Assembly: GCF_003075035.1 (NCBI RefSeq)
Contig: NZ_QCZE01000001.1
Span: forward strand, 2,294,759-2,358,758
From: Zobellella maritima
GTDB taxonomy: Bacteria > Pseudomonadota > Gammaproteobacteria > Enterobacterales > Aeromonadaceae
Direction of reading: 5' to 3'
DNA: 64,000 bases
Shown here: positions 27,682 to 36,908 of the stretch, piece after piece
Numbering within the stretch: position 1 is the stretch's first letter
Layout of the letters: each line of letters starts with the position of its first letter
Made by a program: the position numbers and the translations under genes
The notes under the pieces: model-generated
Seen by the model: only the letters and a program-made list of their open reading frames with translations
Database searches by the model: none
Told to the model about the DNA's origin: nothing

Positions 27682-30372
27682 ATGTTAACAAAGTGGTTTA
27701 GGCGCATCAGAAAAGAACCGAAGCAACCTGTAGCAAAGCGCGCTGCATATCCTTCATTCCCCCAGGACACCTTGTTTATCGAGCTGGACGACAGTGGTTT
27801 CGTCATTCGATGCGAGGGGCCACTGAGTGCGGAGTTGCCCCATCCTCAGCCGGCGACTCCGAGTATGCTGGCCGACTACCTGTATTCACCTGCCCCTCTG
27901 CTCATGGATGCCCTTGCTGTCTGGAACAATCAATCCATAGATCTCTGCTTTAAAAGCAAAAATAGTCATCCCCTGTACACCCGCGGCTGGTTGACCCAAT
28001 CCGACAACAGCTGGCAACTGTTACTGACAGACGTAACGGATATGGTCGACAGGGTAAATCTGTATGAACGCAAGGCCCAGTTGCTCGCCTACACCATGAG
28101 CATTCCCGGCAGTTTGCGAAGCTGTCATCACTTATCGGAGCAAACCCTCGAATTACTCGAAGGCCTGGCCCTGCGGCTGCGCATCCCCTGTATCGCCATC
28201 GCCCTGGAAAATGAGGGTACCTGGTACCTTTACCAGCAATATTGCCGTCCCGGAGATAATGTTCACTGGTGGGAGGAGTATCAGATCGACACCCGTCTGA
28301 GCAAGCTGGACTACCCGGAGCCGCTCTCGTTTCCCCTTGATACGGTAAATAGCCACCCCGCTCTCGTCTGGGCCACTCCCTATCAGAGCGACAACAAGGT
28401 CTGCGCCTGGCTGCTGTGCGCCTACTATACCGCCGAGCAACAGGCCCCCTATCTGAGCCCGGACGACTGGACGCAAATTGCCGCCCAGTTGATCACTCCG
28501 CTCTTGCAGAGACTGCAGGAACAGCAACACCACAGGGAGCTTGCCCGCTACAACACCTTGCAACGGTTACAAAATGTGGGTTGGTGGGAGTATGATCCCG
28601 AGGTGGGCCTGTGTCATATAGCACCACATTTGCTGCATACCTTTGGCCTGCCGGGGAAGCAGGCCATATCATTAGCCCGATGGCTGGACTTGCTACTTCC
28701 GACTGACAGGGAAGAATTTCGGATTCGTCTTGCAGAAGCCTGCACAAAAAAAACCGCTTTCAGCCAGAATCTGCGCCTGCAGATAGACGATCAGTCTCGC
28801 TGGTACCGGATTGATATACAACCACACAATCCGGAGCTGGGATCCTGCCTGATCGGGACCCTGCTCGACATACAGGAGATGAAGCAACAGGAAATTGAGG
28901 TTCAAACGGCCAACAACAGGCTGGAGTCCCTGGTCGCCAGCGCTCCGGCCATCATCTACGTGCAACATTACGAAAATGGGGTGTTGCAGCCGGCATTTTT
29001 CAGTGCCAGCCTGCACTCGGTGCTGGGCTGGCAACCCGAGCAGATACAACAAGAATCCCTGGCAGCCTTTGTTCATCCGGATGATCACGAAACCTTTTTC
29101 GAGCGGCTCCCTACCCTGCTCTCAGAGGGAGCCATCAGCAGCTACTATCGGATACGGGATACCCAGCATCACTATCACTGGGTACTGGATGAAGCCAAAC
29201 TACTGCGGGATCACCGGGGGCAACCCCAGGAAGTGGTCGGCCTGTGTATCGATATTACCGACGCCACCATCGCCACCGAACGGTTGCGCGAAAGTGAAGA
29301 ACGGTACCGGATGCTGGTAGAAGACTCACCGGCAATCATCTGCCGCTATCGTCCCGACCTGACACTGACCTTTGCCAATGCCCTTTTCAGCCGTTACCTC
29401 GGCCAGGAATCAGGCCCCCTGAAACAGATGGATCTGACGTTTTACCTGTCGGCCGAGCAGTTGAGTGCATTCCGGCAACGACTGGATTCCCTTTCTCCGG
29501 AGAATCCCATTGCCAATGCCGAAATCTGCCTGCATCTCCCGAACCAGGAGCCGCTCTGGGTGGTCTGGGTCGAACGGGGAATCTTCAACGACAGGGGAGA
29601 GCTATGTGAAATCCAGGCGGTCGGCCGGGATAACAACGAAGTCCACAAAACGAGGCTGCAGCTCTACCAAAGCACCAAAATGGCCATCATAGGTGAAATG
29701 GCCACCACCCTGGCCCACGAAATGAACCAGCCATTGAACGTGATGCGCATTGCCCTGGTCAATTTGCTGAGACGTATGGAAAGCGAGGCCTGTTCGCCCG
29801 AATACATCAAGAACAAGCTGGAACGTATCGAAAGTCAGGTAGTCCGGGCATCTCGTATCATCGAACATATGCGTATCTTCGGGCGACGCTCTGCCCTGGA
29901 AAAATATCCCTTTGATCCTCAGAAGGCCATAGAGGGTGCCCTGTCCCTGACCCGGGACGCCCTGGACAAGAAGGGCATTGAAGTGAAGCTCAGGGTCGCT
30001 CCCCTACCCCAGGTTTACGGCCATCTCGATCAGCTGGAACAGGTGCTTATCAACCTGCTGGTCAATGCTAAGGATGCGCTGCTCCAACACAAGCGTCAGC
30101 ACCCCGAACTGAAACCCTGGATCATTATCAGAGCCCTTGAACAGGACAGCCACGTTCTGCTGCAGGTGGAAGACAATGGCGGAGGTATCCCCTCCCATCA
30201 ACTACCGGAGGTTTTTGAGCCCTTTTTCACCACCAAGCCTGTGGGCCAGGGAACCGGTCTCGGATTACCGGTCAGCCACGGCATCATACAACAGATGCAG
30301 GGCAAGTTGAGCGTCGATAACGCCGAACATGGCGCCCTGTTTACCATCAAGGTGCCGGTCGCTCCCGAGTAG
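27682..30372 (+). CDS. PAS-domain sensor histidine kinase (PprA-like)
   Basis: 896 residues from the ATG at 27682 (GAGG 5 bases upstream). The N-terminal half has a GAF-like region; two or three PAS domains follow (ASAPAIIYVQH..., EERYRMLVEDSPAIICRY). The C-terminal HisKA/HATPase part has His679 in LAHEMNQP, the N box NLLVNAKDAL, DNGGGIP, FEPFFTTK and GTGLGLPVSHG. No membrane segment is evident, so it may be cytoplasmic. Size and partner match PprA of Pseudomonas aeruginosa, which with PprB controls Flp/Tad pili; this assignment rests on context and domain layout. Confidence 0.85.
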   Translation: MLTKWFRRIRKEPKQPVAKRAAYPSFPQDTLFIELDDSGFVIRCEGPLSAELPHPQPATPSMLADYLYSPAPLLMDALAVWNNQSIDLCFKSKNSHPLYTRGWLTQSDNSWQLLLTDVTDMVDRVNLYERKAQLLAYTMSIPGSLRSCHHLSEQTLELLEGLALRLRIPCIAIALENEGTWYLYQQYCRPGDNVHWWEEYQIDTRLSKLDYPEPLSFPLDTVNSHPALVWATPYQSDNKVCAWLLCAYYTAEQQAPYLSPDDWTQIAAQLITPLLQRLQEQQHHRELARYNTLQRLQNVGWWEYDPEVGLCHIAPHLLHTFGLPGKQAISLARWLDLLLPTDREEFRIRLAEACTKKTAFSQNLRLQIDDQSRWYRIDIQPHNPELGSCLIGTLLDIQEMKQQEIEVQTANNRLESLVASAPAIIYVQHYENGVLQPAFFSASLHSVLGWQPEQIQQESLAAFVHPDDHETFFERLPTLLSEGAISSYYRIRDTQHHYHWVLDEAKLLRDHRGQPQEVVGLCIDITDATIATERLRESEERYRMLVEDSPAIICRYRPDLTLTFANALFSRYLGQESGPLKQMDLTFYLSAEQLSAFRQRLDSLSPENPIANAEICLHLPNQEPLWVVWVERGIFNDRGELCEIQAVGRDNNEVHKTRLQLYQSTKMAIIGEMATTLAHEMNQPLNVMRIALVNLLRRMESEACSPEYIKNKLERIESQVVRASRIIEHMRIFGRRSALEKYPFDPQKAIEGALSLTRDALDKKGIEVKLRVAPLPQVYGHLDQLEQVLINLLVNAKDALLQHKRQHPELKPWIIIRALEQDSHVLLQVEDNGGGIPSHQLPEVFEPFFTTKPVGQGTGLGLPVSHGIIQQMQGKLSVDNAEHGALFTIKVPVAPE

Positions 30373-30481
30373 GCCTTGAGGGGAATAAATAGCGGTTGCT
30401 AATTGCACGACAGAGTGCAGATTCGTCGGCCTTGGGACGGAGAGTCTGCCGATTATCCCCTGACTTCTGCCTGGAAATAGT

Positions 30482-30504
30482 GCGGTATTTGTATCAGTTA
30501 TTTA
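30482..30504 (+). repeat. 23-base element shared with 20285-20307 (copy 2)
   Basis: GCGGTATTTGTATCAGTTAT plus TTA, differing at 3 of 23 bases from the copy before the globin gene. Located 97 bases upstream of the response-regulator start. Confidence 0.4.
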
Positions 30505-30601
30505 CTCGCGGGTATGAATAAGAACACGCAAGCATTGATTAATAATAAGCTTTTAATGCACTCTACCCAAATATGACCGTCACCCAGAAAGAGTAAAGAA
30601 G

Positions 30602-31372
30602 ATGAACAGCCTGAACCCTCAAAAACTGCTGATCGTCGATAATGAACCACTGATCACGGAAGAGTTGGGAGAGTTTTTCACCGATCACGGCTTTTCGTGT
30701 TTCTGCTGCCATTCAGCGGACGAAGCCGTCCAGGTTTTTTCTACTACTGCCGATATCAACTTAGTGCTGAGTGATCTGCATATGCCCGGTCAAAATGGCC
30801 TGCAGCTGCTCCAGAAATTAATCTTTATTGCCCGACAGGAAAGCCGGCCTGTTGAAGCCATTCTTTTTACCGGACAATCGGAAAAAGACGATATCATCAC
30901 GGCCTTGAAAACAGGAATCGCAGACTATTTCCAGAAGCCTCTCGATATGGCCGAACTGCTTGCCGGGGTACGTAGACTGGCGGCTCGCCTGGCACAAAAC
31001 CAGCAAGCCCTATCCATCAGCAGCCTGAATCAACGCATGTACCAATTAACCGAGTCGCTGCAGGAACTCTATCAGGACATCAATCATTTACACCAGACAC
31101 CGGAATGGCAGCCGAATCAGATGCCGGCTCCCGAAGACGGTCTCATAGACCAGGATCCGACAAGGCTCCCCTCACTGCTTGAAAAACTTTCCCCCAGGCA
31201 ACAGGAAGTGGCCTTACTGATTGGTAAGGGGATGACCAATTATCAGATCGCCCATGAACTGGGAATCACGGAGAATACCGTAAAGCTCTATGCGTCCCAG
31301 ATTTTGCGGCTAACCAATATGACCAATCGAACTCAGTTGGCGCTGGCACTGACGGAACCTCTGCAGCTATAG
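30602..31372 (+). CDS. Response regulator with LuxR-type DNA-binding domain (PprB-like)
   Basis: 256 residues: receiver domain about 8-125 with Asp58 as the phosphate acceptor (LSDLHMPG), then a coiled linker, then a LuxR/NarL-type helix-turn-helix about 190-250 (LSPRQQEVALLIGKGMTN, HELGITENTVKLYAS). The 229-base spacer after the kinase gene suggests its own promoter. The layout matches PprB. Likely target: the flp and tad operons next door (inference). Confidence 0.88.
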   Translation: MNSLNPQKLLIVDNEPLITEELGEFFTDHGFSCFCCHSADEAVQVFSTTADINLVLSDLHMPGQNGLQLLQKLIFIARQESRPVEAILFTGQSEKDDIITALKTGIADYFQKPLDMAELLAGVRRLAARLAQNQQALSISSLNQRMYQLTESLQELYQDINHLHQTPEWQPNQMPAPEDGLIDQDPTRLPSLLEKLSPRQQEVALLIGKGMTNYQIAHELGITENTVKLYASQILRLTNMTNRTQLALALTEPLQL

Positions 31373-31409
31373 CCCCTTTGCTCAAGATAAAATTCGAGCA
31401 GGACTGATA

Positions 31410-31691
31410 TCAGGGAGTAACAAAGCCACCGGCATCCTGCTCAAAAAATTTGGGAAGTGGGTGTTCATAGCTCTCCAACCAGCGCTTCATTATCCGTTCC
31501 TGCTCGGCCGGTGTCACCACCTGAACGTGCTCGGAACCCACAGTGCCTTCGCGCTGTAGTTGCAACCAGACCTCGGTCTGTCGCATCGGTTGCTGCCCAC
31601 TCTTCGGATATGCCTGCGAGAAGCTATCGGCACCGGCATCCCAGGAAGCTCCCAGCAATAAAGCCAGGCTGATACATCGCTTTTTGTTCAT
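31410..31691 (-). CDS. DUF3613-type exported small protein
   Basis: 93 residues from ATG 31691 (AGGGG upstream), with a signal peptide (RCISLALLLGASWDAGA). The mature part contains SGQQPMRQTEVWLQLQREG and ERIMKRWLESYEHPLP, matching the small DUF3613 proteins that accompany Tad loci in gammaproteobacteria. Probably a periplasmic Tad accessory protein; the role is not known. Convergent with the response regulator. Confidence 0.75.
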   Translation of the reverse strand: MNKKRCISLALLLGASWDAGADSFSQAYPKSGQQPMRQTEVWLQLQREGTVGSEHVQVVTPAEQERIMKRWLESYEHPLPKFFEQDAGGFVTP

Positions 31692-31782
31692 CTGCACCCC
31701 TACCTTTGGATATAAATAACTGTTCCTAATTGTGCTACAGAAATCAGGCTCGAACGCAGACTCACCATAAACCCATCCTTAG

Positions 31783-31841
31783 GGGCTCCGCCGCGCCACT
31801 GACCGCCATGGATGGCGGGAATGCCGGAACGGCAGGAGCCC
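31783..31841. repeat. Branched hairpin (REP-like) element
   Basis: An outer stem GGGCTCC/GGAGCCC encloses two perfect small hairpins: CCGCCAT-GG-ATGGCGG (31803-31818) and TGCCG-GAA-CGGCA (31822-31834). It is followed by CTTTT. Located between tadD and the DUF3613 gene. Resembles dispersed palindromic repeats; it may stop or trim transcripts. Confidence 0.65.
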
Positions 31842-31933
31842 TTTTCCTCCCTGGCGCAGCGTGTCCGCTTGCTCATCCCCGCTCGCTGTCTCGAGTGGCT
31901 TATATTCGCAACTGCTAATTAGTTGCCTTGTAG

Positions 31934-32683
31934 CTACGTATCAACCGCTTTGGGTCTGCCAGCTTCAGCCTCTACATCTGCGGCTTCCCTGGCACTATCC
32001 TGCCTCCGTAGTCTTTGGGCCCTGACAACGGCAGTCTGATATTGCCTGGCAGACAGCTTGTAGCGGGACACCAGCTTGCTGGCCTGAGCGAGCTTGTCCT
32101 GGTAAATCAGGAGTGTCAGCAGGTTACCGGCCGCCCGCTTGTCACTCTCATTAAGCTCAATTGCGGTGAGAAACTCAAAGCGCGCCTCCTCCAGCTGGCG
32201 CAGATTCAGATAGACAACACCGAGATCATTACGCATGGCATCATTGGTGGGCGACAAAGCGATGGCTTTTTGCAGGTGAGCTAGCGCCTGCTGATCGCGT
32301 TTGGCAGTGACTGCCAACTGGGCCAATCCATGGTGTCCCTGGGCGACCAGGCAAGTTTCCAGCAGACTCTGGTACAGCCCTTTGGCTTCATGCCGATTGA
32401 GTAACCGCAGGATCTTTGCCTTGCCCAGACGGGCCTCAGGGAGCGAATTGGGCAATAGCTCGATATTGGCCAGGGCCGCATGCAAACGCCCGCTTTCAAC
32501 CATTTTTTGTGACAGATTCAAGGCCAGTTCTTGCTCCTTGCTCAGCGACGCGCACGCCTCCGGCTGTGGCCCCCCTCTCTGAATCAACCAGGGAGACGGG
32601 TTATTCGCTATATTCGCGCCGGTGATAGCCGAGCAGCCGCTCAACATCCCTATTATCAGTAATGCCCCTGTTATTCTTTTCAT
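31934..32683 (-). CDS. tadD: Tad pilus lipoprotein TadD (TPR protein)
   Basis: 249 residues. Lipoprotein signal with lipobox LSGC (Cys17); TPR-type helical pairs about 60-215 (AHLQKAIALSPTNDAMRNDLGVVYLNL cited as ALSPTNDAMRNDLGVVYLNL; ARFEFLTAIELNESD). TadD is a pilotin-like factor for the outer-membrane secretin in Tad systems. Its start overlaps the tadC stop (ATGA), so it is the last gene of the rcpC-tadD operon. Confidence 0.9.
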   Translation of the reverse strand: MKRITGALLIIGMLSGCSAITGANIANNPSPWLIQRGGPQPEACASLSKEQELALNLSQKMVESGRLHAALANIELLPNSLPEARLGKAKILRLLNRHEAKGLYQSLLETCLVAQGHHGLAQLAVTAKRDQQALAHLQKAIALSPTNDAMRNDLGVVYLNLRQLEEARFEFLTAIELNESDKRAAGNLLTLLIYQDKLAQASKLVSRYKLSARQYQTAVVRAQRLRRQDSAREAADVEAEAGRPKAVDT

Positions 32684-33564
32684 CCCATGTCTCCAATAGC
32701 CCGAACAATGGCGATAAATCCCGGGCCTGCCAATACAATCAATAACGCGGGAAAAAGAAAGGAGACCATGACAATCGACATTTTGGCAGACATCTTGGAT
32801 ACTTTTCCCTGCAAATGAGTCATCCGTCGTTCATCAAGCAGTTTCTTCATCGACAACAACGACGTCATGGCTCCACTCCCCTGTTGGAGCATTTGTTCAA
32901 GCACAACAAAGCAGTCGGTCAGTTCATCCACATCCATCAAATTGGCGGTACGCCGTAATTCACTTTTTAGCTCCAGACCGGCGTCGACCCGCTGCAGCAA
33001 CTGATGCAATTCATCTGATAACACCGGCAATATATGCCGCCCTTCCGTTGCCAACACCCTGAGGGCCTGCTCTACTATCATGCCGACTTCAAACAGGGTA
33101 CGTAACAGAGGCAAGGCAGAGGCGACATCTTCGGCCAGCTGAGTCTGCCGCTTTTTAACGGCCCTCGCCAGGATGCGTTTGGGAATTATATAACCGACTC
33201 CCAGGGCAAAAAACGCCATTACCCAGGGATGTGTCACCGGTTCGCTGCTGAACAGGGTGAACAGCCTCAGCAGCAGCAGCAGCAGGGGCAAACCCAGCTG
33301 GATCACCAGAAACAACGACTTTTGACGGCTTTTCCGCCAGCCAAGCCTGTCCAGCAGCAGCCGCGTCTCGCCATCGATGCTCAGGCCTCGCTGCACCAGC
33401 CGGCTGCTGCCGATTTCACGCAACAGCCGGTCTTTTTCATGGCCCGCGCCCTTGCCCAGACGACGTGCCACCTCGCGCCTTGCCTTCTGCTCGTGCAGTA
33501 TTAACAGCAATAACAAGAGTGAGGACCCAACCAGCAAAGATGCACAGATGAACATCCAGTTCAT
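32680..33564 (-). CDS. tadC: Tad pilus inner-membrane protein TadC
   Basis: 294-residue type II secretion F-domain protein. N-terminal membrane segments flank the conserved F domain (EDVASALPLLRTLFEVGMIVEQALRVL, in part ALPLLRTLFEVGM), then a final membrane helix (FLFPALLIVLAGPGFI). Forms the platform with TadB that the TadA motor acts on. One base separates it from tadB; it overlaps tadD by four bases. Confidence 0.92.
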   Translation of the reverse strand: MNWMFICASLLVGSSLLLLLLILHEQKARREVARRLGKGAGHEKDRLLREIGSSRLVQRGLSIDGETRLLLDRLGWRKSRQKSLFLVIQLGLPLLLLLLRLFTLFSSEPVTHPWVMAFFALGVGYIIPKRILARAVKKRQTQLAEDVASALPLLRTLFEVGMIVEQALRVLATEGRHILPVLSDELHQLLQRVDAGLELKSELRRTANLMDVDELTDCFVVLEQMLQQGSGAMTSLLSMKKLLDERRMTHLQGKVSKMSAKMSIVMVSFLFPALLIVLAGPGFIAIVRAIGDMG

Positions 33565-33565
33565 G

Positions 33566-34444
33566 TCAGATACTCCTCAACATACGCCACAGGAAGAGAC
33601 TACCGACCACCTGGAATAACAAGGCCCCCAGCAATATCAGCTTGCCTGCCGGATCCAGCCATAGTCCCATCAAAAACCCCGGGTTGGAGATAAAAATATA
33701 GGCTGCCATCGCCAGCGGCATCCCCCCCAGTACCAGCGCGCTGATCCGTGTTTCTCCCGTCATCGCCCGCAACTGGCTGGAAGCTTTTTCCCGCTCGCGG
33801 ATCAGGATGATCAGGTTTTGCAGTAATTCGGTCGCGCTGCCGCCGTAACGCTGGTTGACCCTGACCCCCAGCGCCAATAGCCTGAATTCCTGCTGCTCGT
33901 AAAGTTCGGCAAAACTATCCATCGCATCACCCAGCCTTCCGCCACGCTCGATAAAGCGACGACTACGGCCCATCCCCTGACGCAAGGGGTGAGGTGCCAC
34001 ATCCATCGCCAGCAGGAGGGCATCTCCCAGGGTCCGGCCGGACTGAGTGCTGCGGATCATATGTTCCAGCATCTGGGGCAGCTGACTGACCATTTTCTTG
34101 ACTCGCCAGCGATAGCGAAATGACAGATATAAGCGCGCCGTCAGGAGTGAACCGAAAGATACCGCCAACAACAACCTGAATCCGCCCAGTTCAAATACGA
34201 CAAACAGCAGGCATAGCCAGCCAAACAACAATACCGCCGCCAACCAGAAAGGAAGGGAAATGCCCGCTCTCAGTTTTTCCTTTTCAATCCTGCCCAGTTT
34301 TCCTTGATCCACCTCTTCCTGATCTTTGACCAGGCGAAGTGCCACCGCCTCGGCCCTGGCCTGGAACCGGCTGCGCCACAACAGCATCAGCCCGGCCAGC
34401 AGCAAGACCAGGGAAATCAGGCCAAACAGCATTGGCAGCTCCAT
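33566..34444 (-). CDS. tadB: Tad pilus inner-membrane protein TadB
   Basis: 292 residues with the type II secretion F domain (LPQMLEHMIRSTQSGRTLGDAL, RYGGSATELLQNLIILIRER) and membrane helices at both ends. Partner of TadC in the pilus assembly platform. Follows tadA by 47 bases in the same operon. Confidence 0.92.
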   Translation of the reverse strand: MELPMLFGLISLVLLLAGLMLLWRSRFQARAEAVALRLVKDQEEVDQGKLGRIEKEKLRAGISLPFWLAAVLLFGWLCLLFVVFELGGFRLLLAVSFGSLLTARLYLSFRYRWRVKKMVSQLPQMLEHMIRSTQSGRTLGDALLLAMDVAPHPLRQGMGRSRRFIERGGRLGDAMDSFAELYEQQEFRLLALGVRVNQRYGGSATELLQNLIILIREREKASSQLRAMTGETRISALVLGGMPLAMAAYIFISNPGFLMGLWLDPAGKLILLGALLFQVVGSLFLWRMLRSI

Positions 34445-34491
34445 GGCTCCTCCTCGATATTCATAAACCGGTCAATCATTCAAACCGGCCG

Positions 34492-35730
34492 TCAGAAGAT
34501 CCGCTTCAGCTTTTCTCCCGCCGGATTTGCCGACTCACGGACAAACACGCCGTTACCCTGACGATCGAGGCGGAACAGCGTATTGGTAACAAACTGATCA
34601 TCCCTGAGCATCACTACTTCTTGGATCTCGCTCACACAGCGCCGACCGTCGGCCAGCCGGATCAGCTGCACCACCACATCTATGGCGGAGCAGATCGTCT
34701 GGCGTAACGTACGCTCGGCCACCTGCACCCCCGCCATGCCTACCAGGCTTTCCAGGCGCAGCAAGGCATCCTGAGCATTATTGGCGTGCAGCGTAGTCAT
34801 AGAACCATCGTGGCCGGTATTCATCGCCATCAGGACATCCAGCACTTCCGTCCCCCTGATCTCACCCAAGATGATACGATCAGGCCGCATCCGCAGGGCA
34901 TTACGCACCAAATCACGAGCCACCACTTCCCCGTGGCCATCCGCGTTCGGCGGCCGGGTTTCCAGCCTGACCACATGGTCATGTTTCAGCTGTAACTCGG
35001 CAGTATCTTCGATGGTCACAAGCCGCTCCCTGGGTGATATCAACTGACTAAGCATATTCAGCATGGTCGTTTTGCCCGTGCCGGTCCCGCCGCTTATCAG
35101 GATGTTGCAACGCTGCCTCACCGCCAGTTCCAGAAACTCCAGCATGTCTCTATTGAGGGAGCGGCTGGCCAGCAGGTCGGCACTCCTCAGCATGTCTTGC
35201 CGGAACTTGCGCACCGACAGAGCCGCCCCGTCAATGGCCACCGGCGGGATCACCGCGTTGATCCGGCTTCCGTCGGGCATACGGGCATCCACCATGGGAG
35301 AAGATTCATCCAGCCGACGGCCGATGGGTGCCAGGATCCGCTGTATCACCTGCAACAGGTGAGCCTCGTCGATAAAACGCAGATCTATCTGTTGCAATAC
35401 CCCACTGCGCTCGATAAACACCCGGTAGGGGCCATTAACCAGAATTTCGGTGACCGTGGGATCCCGTAACAGACTTTCCAGGGGGCCAAAACCGATCAGC
35501 TCATCAACGAGCTCCTCAGCCAGCTGATCCTGCTCGTAGCGGGAGTACGCCAGATGACGGGCTTGGATGTAATCACTCAGCTGATTGGTCACAAACTGCA
35601 ACAGCATAAAACGACTGCCGTCCAGCAGATTATCGTCTTCCTCTTCCAACGCATCGATCAGGTGGCGATGCAGGGCTCCCTTGAGCGCGCTGGGCTGGGG
35701 CAATCTGCCCGGGTAGGTGTCGCGGTTCAT
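34492..35730 (-). CDS. tadA: Tad pilus assembly ATPase TadA (CpaF)
   Basis: 412-residue secretion ATPase powering Flp pilus assembly. The ATG at 35730 overlaps the tadZ stop (ATGA). Motifs: Walker [10 protein letters not shown] (about residues 214-222), the Asp box IEDTAEL, Walker [13 protein letters not shown] and the His box TLHANN. All catalytic elements look intact, so the motor should be functional. Confidence 0.95.
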   Translation of the reverse strand: MNRDTYPGRLPQPSALKGALHRHLIDALEEEDDNLLDGSRFMLLQFVTNQLSDYIQARHLAYSRYEQDQLAEELVDELIGFGPLESLLRDPTVTEILVNGPYRVFIERSGVLQQIDLRFIDEAHLLQVIQRILAPIGRRLDESSPMVDARMPDGSRINAVIPPVAIDGAALSVRKFRQDMLRSADLLASRSLNRDMLEFLELAVRQRCNILISGGTGTGKTTMLNMLSQLISPRERLVTIEDTAELQLKHDHVVRLETRPPNADGHGEVVARDLVRNALRMRPDRIILGEIRGTEVLDVLMAMNTGHDGSMTTLHANNAQDALLRLESLVGMAGVQVAERTLRQTICSAIDVVVQLIRLADGRRCVSEIQEVVMLRDDQFVTNTLFRLDRQGNGVFVRESANPAGEKLKRIF

Positions 35731-36896
35731 CCAGCTACCCTTTTCAAACGTTGCATCCAACCACTCCTCCAGTTTTTATCGACAGTCTGAGTATTGGCAT
35801 CGGTCAAACGCTGAAGTGCACGGCCAAGCGGATTGCGAGGTGTCCCCTGAAACAGGGAACGCCCCTGATTCTTGACCTGGAGCCTGAGCGCCGGGCAGGA
35901 AGGCAGGGTCGAGGCCAAAGGCATATGAAAAGAGCTGGCCAGGGTGCTGGCATCCGGCGCCACGCTCGCTATATAGCGATCGATCAACAGCTTGCTGTGC
36001 TCCAGCTTTATGCCCCTCTGACGCCATTCGCTCAGTACCTCCAGGCTGCGTTTGCAGCAGGACACGCTCTGATCGATGTACCAGTACAGACACTGGCTGT
36101 TACTGATAAAGGTACGCAGAGACTCGCTGTCGGGCTGACCACAGAGGTTGACAATGACCCGCCCGAAATTCTGACGCAGGGTGCCAAGCAGCAAATACAA
36201 CTCGGTCGAGTGGACAGCCGACAGCGGTCCATCCTGCCCGTCATGGGCCAGCACCTTGAGTCCACTGTCATGCTGGCAGAAAGCACTGTCTATCAGGCTA
36301 GCATCCAGCCGGCGCAAGTTGCGCAGCGCATCGCCAAAATAAAAGGACGTATTCAGCCCCAAGCCCTCGAGGCTTTCACCGAAGGGAATGCCCAGATCCA
36401 GCAACAACACCGACTCTCCCTGTTGCTGCGCCCCCAGGGCCAGATGCAAGGCGATGAGGGCGGCATCGGCGTCGGGCTGTGCCCCGTAAATCAGCATCAA
36501 TTCACCCTGTTTTTTCTGTACCGGCATCTGGGGCAGGCGCTGAGACAGGCGCCGCACCAGGCCCTGAACCTCGCTGCTGCGCATACCATAGATAATAAAG
36601 TCGCGGGCACCGGCTCGCATGGCACTGATCACCAGCTGATTATCCAGTCCGTCCCCCAGTCCGACCACGGTCACAAAGGGCCGAGCTTCCAGCAAGCCTT
36701 CGATGATGCCGCACTGGGCCACCATGTTGTCTGCCCCCAGCCCCACAAACACCAGGCTGGCCCCGGTGATGTCGACCAGGCCGAGCAGATCGTCCAGCTG
36801 CTCATTTACCGACAGTACCTGCTGCGGAGCCAGGGCCGATCGCAGCCATTCCACATCGCTCTTGTTGTGCGAATAGACCAGAAACGTCTGTTCCAT
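35727..36896 (-). CDS. tadZ: Tad pilus localisation protein TadZ, atypical
   Basis: 389 residues: an N-terminal receiver-like domain (about 1-125, FLVYSHNKSDVEWL, FVTVVGLGDG) and a C-terminal MinD/ParA-like ATPase fold. At the place of the Walker A motif the sequence reads LIYGAQPDADAALIAL, without the glycines and lysine needed to bind phosphate, while the following strand (SVLLLDLGIPFG) is normal. ATP use is therefore doubtful. The ATG at 36896 is preferred over an in-frame TTG. Lies between rcpA and tadA. Confidence 0.85.
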   Translation of the reverse strand: MEQTFLVYSHNKSDVEWLRSALAPQQVLSVNEQLDDLLGLVDITGASLVFVGLGADNMVAQCGIIEGLLEARPFVTVVGLGDGLDNQLVISAMRAGARDFIIYGMRSSEVQGLVRRLSQRLPQMPVQKKQGELMLIYGAQPDADAALIALHLALGAQQQGESVLLLDLGIPFGESLEGLGLNTSFYFGDALRNLRRLDASLIDSAFCQHDSGLKVLAHDGQDGPLSAVHSTELYLLLGTLRQNFGRVIVNLCGQPDSESLRTFISNSQCLYWYIDQSVSCCKRSLEVLSEWRQRGIKLEHSKLLIDRYIASVAPDASTLASSFHMPLASTLPSCPALRLQVKNQGRSLFQGTPRNPLGRALQRLTDANTQTVDKNWRSGWMQRLKRVAG

Positions 36897-36908
36897 ACCC
36901 AAAGCCCC

